The position numbers and the translations under genes were made by a program. The notes under the pieces were generated by a model. It was given only the letters and a program-made list of their open reading frames with translations, ran no database searches and was not told the origin of the DNA. 64,000 bases of DNA from Tragulus kanchil. Taxonomy: Eukaryota > Chordata > Mammalia > Artiodactyla > Tragulidae. Shown piece by piece: positions 57,557 through 64,000 of this stretch (position 1 is its first letter; every line of letters starts with the position of its first letter). The stretch is from positions 122,847,123 to 122,911,122 of the forward strand of contig JAIOJX010000004.1 in NCBI GenBank assembly GCA_022376925.1, in the 5' to 3' direction.

Positions 57557-58093
57557 CTGTAAGAAGGACATGTGGTAACATGTATTCACATTGATTCAAA
57601 TCTTGTAACTTTTATTTTTTTTAAATATTTATTTATTTATTTATTTTGGCGGGGGTGGGGAAGGAGGGGGGTGGGTGGGCCACCTCCACTGGTCTTTCAT
57701 TTGTCTAGTTTCATCCATCTTTGTTCTTTGGCCCGTGTGGGCCTCCCATCGCGGTGGCCTCTGCTGTCGCAGAGCACCGGCTCTGGGGGCACGCGCTCCA
57801 GAGCTCTGGCTCAGTAATTGGACACAACGATCCAGCCGCTCCGTAGCACGTGGGATCTTCCCAGGCCAGGGAGCGAACTGGCGCCCCTTGCACTGCAAGG
57901 CGGTGTCCCTACCCACTGGACGACCAGGGAAGCCCCAAATCTTGTAACATTTAGTACTGAAAAAAAGAAAAAAAAAAAAAAAGAAGGCAGCCAGTGTTTG
58001 GAAACTGTTTAGCATTTGTCATTTTGGAAGGCAACTTCTGGGCAGAATTCTCATTTATAATATAACAATACTGTAGCCAAGTTCAGCATTAAC

Positions 58094-58914
58094 TAGCAAA
58101 CTACTTTAAGATCTTTCCCAAAGATCTGCTAAGGCTCTTACAGAACAGTGAAATCTACCACTCAAATACATGGACTGGGCTGCTACATCAGAAGTCCTCC
58201 TTCTGGCCTGGGAGCTCTGTGGCAATTCAGCTCCAAAATCATCAACAGCTTTCCACAGCTTAGCAAATTAAGTTCACTCCCACTCTGCCTTTATTCTAAG
58301 GTCCCTCACATTATTTTTCTACCTACCATTATTTTCCCTTCCAAATTTTTAACTGTATCAAAATGACATACTGATCCTCAAACCCTTCACTTTCTAAGCA
58401 CTTCCCTGCCTTAATACTTTTCATCCTGAATGCTTAATCACTTTATCTAGAAAAATCCTACCGCCCTTGAAGGCCCACTTTTAATGCCACATTCTTTAGT
58501 GAACCTTCCTTAATACTTCCCTCAGGCCAAACTCTGTACCTAGTCTGACAGTTAAAATTCAGAGACAATTCTTGACTGCAAGCTACTTGTGGAAAATTTA
58601 TCTCTATACTCGCCTCACAGTATCTAACACAATGCTTCTTAAAATGCAGGCACACAGGTAGGTATAAACCAAGGCTAGAGTCACTTTCAGAATTAGGCTT
58701 CCGTAATGTAAAGTTTTCTTTACAAGCTTTATGTTCAGATTTTGGCCCAAAATGATACTACACTTCCTTATGCGCTTCACTGCTGTATAATATTGTTTCA
58801 ATCTGCTAACGCAAAGCTACGAAAAGCTACTGACAGGAACAAAAAGAAAACTTCTTCTTCCAAGTTTTTGTATGCTAAGAAATGCCACAGACCAAATTCC
58901 ACACAAGATGCAAA
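58094..58914. other. ZNF131 intron, single-copy
   Basis: CT-rich text near 58190-58530 and nothing recognisable as exon or named repeat. Confidence 0.45.
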
Positions 58915-59030
58915 GTTACCGTTGGTGGTCCAACAGCTGAGACTTCAAGATTTCACTGCCAAGGGCATGCGGTAGACCCCTGGTCTAGGAACTATGATCC
59001 CACAAGCCAGAAAAGAAAAAAATATTTTTT
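58915..59030 (+). mobile_element. Diverged CHR-type SINE fragment
   Basis: GTTGGTGGTCCAACAGCTGA, CCCCTGGTCTAGGAACTATG and GATCCCACAAGCCAGAAAAG. Confidence 0.65.
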
Positions 59031-59381
59031 ATGTTCTTCCCATGCACTTTTTACACCTGAATGTACCTTCCAGGCAACAGTAAGAACGCTGATGAGTATT
59101 CACCATCCTCTGTGTTAGAAAAAATACCATTCAGGAAGTCAGAACTTTTAAGTTTTAGTCTAGGCTCTCCATGACCTGTGCAATCTGGACAAGCCAGAGC
59201 CTGAGTCTCAGAAAACTCCTCTTCAAGATGCCTGAAAACAATCTGAATATTGAGAAGCACCATAAAATACAACGTAACCTGACCAAACTACATGTTACCA
59301 AATAAGCAAATTAGAAACAACTAGATTATTGAAGACTAATTTTATTTCGGTCCCCTCATCTTTCTTCTCTTGGTTATCTTT

Positions 59382-59572
59382 TATTTTTAATATTTATTTT
59401 ATTTGACGGCGCTGGGTCTTACTTATGGCACACGAGATCTTCAATCTTCACTGTGACACATGAATACTTAGTTGCAATATGTGGGATCTAGGTTTCATAA
59501 CCGAGACTGAACTGGGGCTCCCTGCTTTGGGAGTGCAGAATCTTAGCCAGCAGACCACCTGGGAAGTCCTGT
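59382..59572 (-). mobile_element. Diverged CHR-type SINE
   Basis: GCGCTGGGTCTTACTTATGG, GTGGGATCTAGGTTTCATAA and CCAGCAGACCACCTGGGAAG; minus orientation. Confidence 0.78.
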
Positions 59573-59758
59573 GTTTTGACCATGTTATTCTTTTTAAGAG
59601 CAGCCTGAGGAATAGACAACTAGATTTTGCTTTTTGGGGCGTTTTTTTCCAAAGGTGTTTTGATCAAACATTAAAAAGCACCAACAAAAATCTTTCCTAA
59701 AACCAACGTGCACATTTTTCCTGAAACAGAATGAAATTCTGATTTTAATTAAACATAT

Positions 59759-60081
59759 AGGGCTTCCTTAGTAGCCTGGTAGTAAATAGTTCACTTGCCA
59801 ATGCAGGAGGCACGAGTTTTGATCCCTGATCTAGGAAGATCCCACATGATACGGAGCAACTAAGCCTGTGAGCCACAACTATTGAGACTGTGCTCTAGAG
59901 CCTCAGAGCTGCAACTACTGAAGCCCGTGTGCCCTCAAGTTCAAGTTCCACAACAGGAGAAGTCACCGCAACAAGAAGCCTGCTCACCTCAGCTGGAGAG
60001 TAGCCCCAACTCTCTGCAACTAGAGAAGAGCCTGAAGCAGCAGTGAAAACCCAGAACAGCCAAAAATAAACAAACAAAATT
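59759..60081 (+). mobile_element. Bov-tA-type SINE, long form
   Basis: GGGCTTCCTTAGTAGCCTGG, TGCCAATGCAGGAGGCACGA, GATCCCACATGATACGGAGC, GCAACAAGAAGCCTGCTCAC and an AAATAAACAAACAAA tail. Confidence 0.9.
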
Positions 60082-60129
60082 TAAAAAACATTAAAAAAAT
60101 TTAAAAACCCAGACATACGTATACATACA

Positions 60130-60235
60130 TACTGAAGAAGGAAATGGCAACCCACTCCAGTATTCTTGCCTGGAGAATCCCACTGACAGAGGAACCTGGC
60201 AGGCTATAGTCCAGGGGATCACAAGAGAAGTAACT
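60130..60235 (+). mobile_element. Bov-A half-unit fragment
   Basis: GAAGGAAATGGCAACCCACT, CCAGTATTCTTGCCTGGAGA and ACCTGGCAGGCTATAGTCCA. Confidence 0.88.
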
Positions 60236-61639
60236 TGCCAAAGTCACATAGTTATTGATAAAACCAGAATCAAATTCAGATGGCCTGGCTCCAGAGTCCA
60301 TGATAAAGACTTCTAAACAGGATAATGGTAAGAAACATTCCTGCTTTTGGAAGGGTCTGAATATCCATGGTCTCATTCACTACCGGACTGCAGTCCCTTA
60401 CTTATATTTCCAAAGTTCCACACATCTCTTAAAACCAGAACTTTTCCAATAAACATGGCAGCAAAATTTGATCTGAACTGGCATGAGGCTATTTATAATC
60501 TTTATCCCACTTAGAGTAAATTTTAATAAGCTACATTGTTTACTAATAATAATCTGGATTATTATTTGGTTAAACAATATTGCCCCAGACTCCCACTGAG
60601 AACTTTCTATAATACACATTCTGGATTAACTTAGAAAATTCTGAAAATGAGTCATTTCAAGAAACATTTGGTCTCCAAGGATTTGTGGGCTTGGTTAATC
60701 AGAGTCACCTGTGATTTAAGCATGGGTCCCTATCTCCAGAATCAAAACTAGGGAAAGGAATTGGTTTTTGTAAGCACCTAAGTGCTTCTTATGTGGCTAG
60801 TCCCAACACTTGTCCTAGGAATAAACCACTGATCTAACTGGCTAAATAAGAGGAACCAAACTTACAACACCTTTAATAATACCTGCCCAGGCAAGTGAAG
60901 GGTTGGTAGGTGATGCACAGCTGCAAAAATATTTTATTCTCTATCAGGACCAGCAAGGTAGCTTTCAAATTCCAGCCCATTTTTTCAACTCCTTACTCCT
61001 TTCATAATACAAGTGTGCAGGTGAATACAATTTTTTTAAGGTAGTATCTAAGTAAAATGTTAACATAAACACTTTAACCTGAGTCGTTTTTCCACTCAGA
61101 AAGAGGCAAAGGGGTGGGGTGGGGGAAAGGGAGATGGGCATTCTGGAATTTCTCTACTCTTATAGAATTCCCCAACTGATGGAAAACTTCTACTCAGATA
61201 GGATGTATGAACATGTGCTTGGATGTCTCGTCTTTGGTATCAGGAGCTAAAATTGTGGACACGACGGTAGAGTTGCTGTTTGAGAGAAACCAGGTGCTTT
61301 TGGATCTGTGGTTTCAGAAGTAAAGAATGGATTTGGAAAACTGGAAAGTCTTGTTAGGAGAAGGTTGTTGTATTCTCAACAAGGAAATGATGTCTGTTGA
61401 AGATTTTATATGTTGTGAACCCAAGTCACAAAGCTGAGCTGGGATGCTTTTAAGTTTAAGCAACAATTTTAAGTCAAAGGCGAACATGCAGTCCTAGTCA
61501 AATGTAACTCACTTCACAAAGGACAGAGAGAACAAGGAAGAGAGCTGGCTCAGCTTGCATCAAATGACAGCTTATACCCATAAAACATATAACAACTTAA
61601 ATTCCTTTTACATATATTTGTGTTTACACAACCCTAAGG

Positions 61640-61830
61640 CAGTGGTTCTCAACAATGGCTGCATCCTGGACTTACCCTAGGGCAGGGCTGCCATAACTCT
61701 GTTGTTCAAAAGAGTCATCTGAAGATTTTGTTCTGATTCTGCAGGTCTAGGGTACACCCTGAGAGTCTAGAGTCCTAACAAGCTCCCAGGTGATGCCCAT
61801 GCACCCTCAGACCACACCTCGAATGACAAG
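61640..61830 (+). mobile_element. MER5-like hAT DNA transposon
   Basis: GCAGTGGTTCTCAACAATGG, CTGATTCTGCAGGTCTAGGG and CCCAGGTGATGCCCATGCAC match this non-autonomous family. A smaller similar piece lies near 60700. Confidence 0.75.
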
Positions 61831-64000
61831 GAGAACTTTGAAAGACAGATGCTTGGGTCTCAACCATCAAGTGATGTAACTGACCTGCAGAAGAACCCTG
61901 GCTACTGGAACCTGCAAAAGCTCCTTGGGTGTTTCTAATGTGCTGCTAAAGACGAGAACCAGCATTATTCCACAGATAGGCGTTCCAGCTTTAGCTGGGA
62001 TAAGGAAACCATAATCATCCTATCTTGTCTATTGACACAACTAAAAATCCTGGACAGAATAATGCAGATACACAAGGGCTTTGAAGAAAAAATAGAAACA
62101 GATTGGGGAGAGAAACCAACATCCAAAGCAGAGTGGGGAGTTTCCTGGTTTGCACTTTTATTCCCCATACTGCAGCCTGAGGACAGTAAAACTCCCATAC
62201 CTGGGTAGTAGATGCAGACTGAAAAAGTTCCAAGAGAAACTCACTAGAGAACCAGGGAAGAGGATGGGGGTGGGGGCGGTAAGAAAAGTAACTTTGTTTA
62301 TTCCTCTCTCAGCCCTTCTGCAGTTACAATGCTGTAGAACCGTGGCTAGCTGCCACCAAAAAGGCACCTAAACCCTGAAAGAAAAGTCTCTTCCTGAGAA
62401 CTGGGAAAGAGACTATCATCTGAAGAGCATGGAGAGAATTCTTGCTATTTTCTTCTCTCACCATTTAATCCAGGAAATGGATCCCATCCCAGAAACTACA
62501 AGAGCACAGGGAGACTAAACTTCCAGTTTTACAGCCAAAGGACCAGGAAAGGCAGGCTCTGGGGAGCTTAAGTACAGAAGAAATCTGGAAGGGGAGCTGG
62601 AGAAAGTTCCTTAAAGTCTGTGGATGCAGTCTTGAGCATAACGCTCAGCTGCGCCCATGCAGCAATGCTGGGAGGCAGCACAGCAAGGGCTCTGGGCATT
62701 ACACTGTGGTGTGGACCACCACCCAGGCCGGCACACCTGGGATCCGAATGGAGCAACAGAGGTTTTAAGAACTCAACTGGAATTGGATCCACAGCCCACA
62801 CAAGGCAGTCTGAACCTAACCAGGTTGTCTGCCAAAACAAAACGAACCAAAACCAAAAGCATTTTCCAGAGGATTGTAACAGGTCGCAGAGTTATCAAAT
62901 GTAACATTCAAAATGCCCATAACATAATACAAATTTACCTGACATTATTTTACAAATTAAAAGATGAAAAAAAAGAGAAGCTAAGACAGCCAATGTTACA
63001 CAACTAACAAACTGTAAAGCGCAGATTACAACCTAGGTTTTCTAAGTGCATGCCCAAGGATCTCTCTGCAGCCAGGTGACCTAGCCAGATAGAAAAGCAA
63101 TTTCTAAGTTAAGATGACACTCAGTCAAATTGATTCTTTAAACCTGGATCTGCAAATAGCAATGTTTCCTTCTTTCTATAGTTTAAATACTGAAGGCGTG
63201 TGTCCTGTACTATAAATGGACATAGCACACCAGAATTACAAGAGACAATTTCAAAGTGATCACACTTCAGAAGAAAAGAGGCTGCTTCTGCAGGCAGGTG
63301 AGGACTCCACACTCCCCCGGCAATGCATACCCTAGCCTGGGCCACTTATTTTTTGACTTAGAATTCTGCCCAGAAGTTGCCTCCTCTATGAAACACTTCC
63401 TCTCTTTAAAGCACTGCACCACTTGTCCTCTTCCTTCCCTCCCTTACAACATTCTGCAGTAAAATTCTCTTAACATTTCTTGCACTCCTTTACCTGCTGC
63501 CTATTCATAATTAAATCCGCAAATTCTTTAAGGGCTGTCTTATTAATCAATTTCTCATTTCCTGGGTCTGGCATGGTATAACAAGTATTAAATTTGATTA
63601 ATAGCCTCAATTTATTATGCTTTGAGAATGCACCAAATGCTACACTAGGCACTCTGCACATGTTATTTCAATTAATCATTAGTAGAAGCCTATTAACACA
63701 CTTCTCAGAAAGAAATGTGCAACTGAGATAAAATAACCTGCCTGAGGTCTCAGTAACTCAGATGAATAAATGGATGAAACTATGCCTTGTAATAAAAACA
63801 AATACCATCGAGGCTTCTGGATTCTCGCTTTATATGTTGTAAGGATTTCCATTATGCCTGTGCTCTGTCCATCACAGATAACCAAAAGACAATCTATCAA
63901 TAGATTCCAGCTAGAATACTAGATATATTTTGGCCCTATCACAGTATAAAAGGACCTTAACTCTACGTTTTCTTTACTCCCCAGGCACCAAATTTTTCCA
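61831..64000. other. ZNF131 intron to window edge, mostly unassigned
   Basis: No exon encoding the ZNF131 N-terminus was found. Frames up to 116 codons (62657-63007) are not recognised. MIR-like text lies at about 63600-63760 (GCTACACTAGGCACTCTGCA). Confidence 0.45.

Larger units (their letters stand above)
55929..58093. repeat. Duplication 16: direct tandem pair across the ZNF131 BTB exon, offset 1094-1099 bp
   Basis: 55929-56994 recurs at 57023-58093, with 28 bp of filler. Most of the segment is identical, but 56419-56600 in the first copy has a burst of substitutions and indels around the SINE tail and G runs. Confidence 0.97.

Noticed and set aside
2697..58093. A novel tandem-duplication system with fixed unit length near 1.1 kb
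   Set aside because: The units are unrelated in sequence, have no common end motif, staggered overlaps occur, and errors cluster at joins. Unmerged contig overlaps explain all of this more simply.
58094..64000. First coding exon(s) of ZNF131 with the start of the BTB domain
   Set aside because: I looked on the minus strand and found no matching frame with splice sites; it must lie beyond the window.

Overview
This is nuclear DNA from a pecoran ruminant (cattle, sheep, goat, deer or a relative). The evidence is many BovB LINE fragments, BovB-tail SINEs (Bov-A2/ART2A type) and tRNA-Glu-type Bov-tA/CHR SINEs, on an older mammalian background of MIR, L1, MaLR LTRs, MER5-like DNA elements and a degraded ERV pol. 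There are no bacterial-style genes. Almost every open frame over 60 codons is a chance frame or lies in a repeat.

The one clearly recognised protein gene is ZNF131, a BTB/POZ C2H2 zinc-finger regulator, on the minus strand. Four coding exons can be placed to the base: the second half of the BTB domain (57412-57556), a large exon with acidic linker and fingers 1-3 (42070-42755), a 131-bp exon with finger 4 (36577-36707), and the terminal exon with fingers 5-6, an acidic tail and the stop codon (34156-34842). The N-terminal exons and the ZNF131 promoter are outside the window, beyond 64000. About 10 kb downstream is a strong CpG island (about 22.5-23.95 kb) with GC boxes, a CCAAT box and a good minus-strand splice donor at 23468/23467. 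From human gene order (ZNF131 then NIM1K, same strand) I infer that this is the promoter and non-coding first exon of NIM1K, and that most of 1-23.4 kb is NIM1K intron 1. No NIM1K coding exon is visible.

The most unusual feature is structural. Sixteen different stretches are each present as two adjacent direct copies, with offsets of about 1.07-1.18 kb (junctions near 3.78, 6.73, 9.66, 11.69, 13.75, 15.58, 19.39, 21.24, 26.23, 31.46, 35.54, 38.84, 44.5, 47.71, 52.35 and 57.02 kb). The repeated sequences are unrelated to one another. Some adjacent duplications overlap, so a few segments occur three times. Copies are nearly identical, differ mainly in homopolymer length, and meet at short microhomologies or garbled filler. 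The simplest reading is that overlapping contig ends were placed side by side instead of merged. That would inflate the window by about 17-18 kb, to roughly 46 kb of real sequence. Three ZNF131 exons are affected: the BTB exon and the finger-4 and terminal exons have extra, damaged or truncated copies that should not be annotated as real exons.

Between the genes and inside introns the content is mostly interspersed repeats. Real regulatory candidates are the CpG island and a motif-rich block at 20.5-22.3 kb (itself duplicated) with a homeodomain palindrome, opposed CCAAT boxes and two RFX X-box palindromes. I see no previously undescribed biological system here. The striking pattern is best explained as an assembly problem, and I say what would overturn that view.
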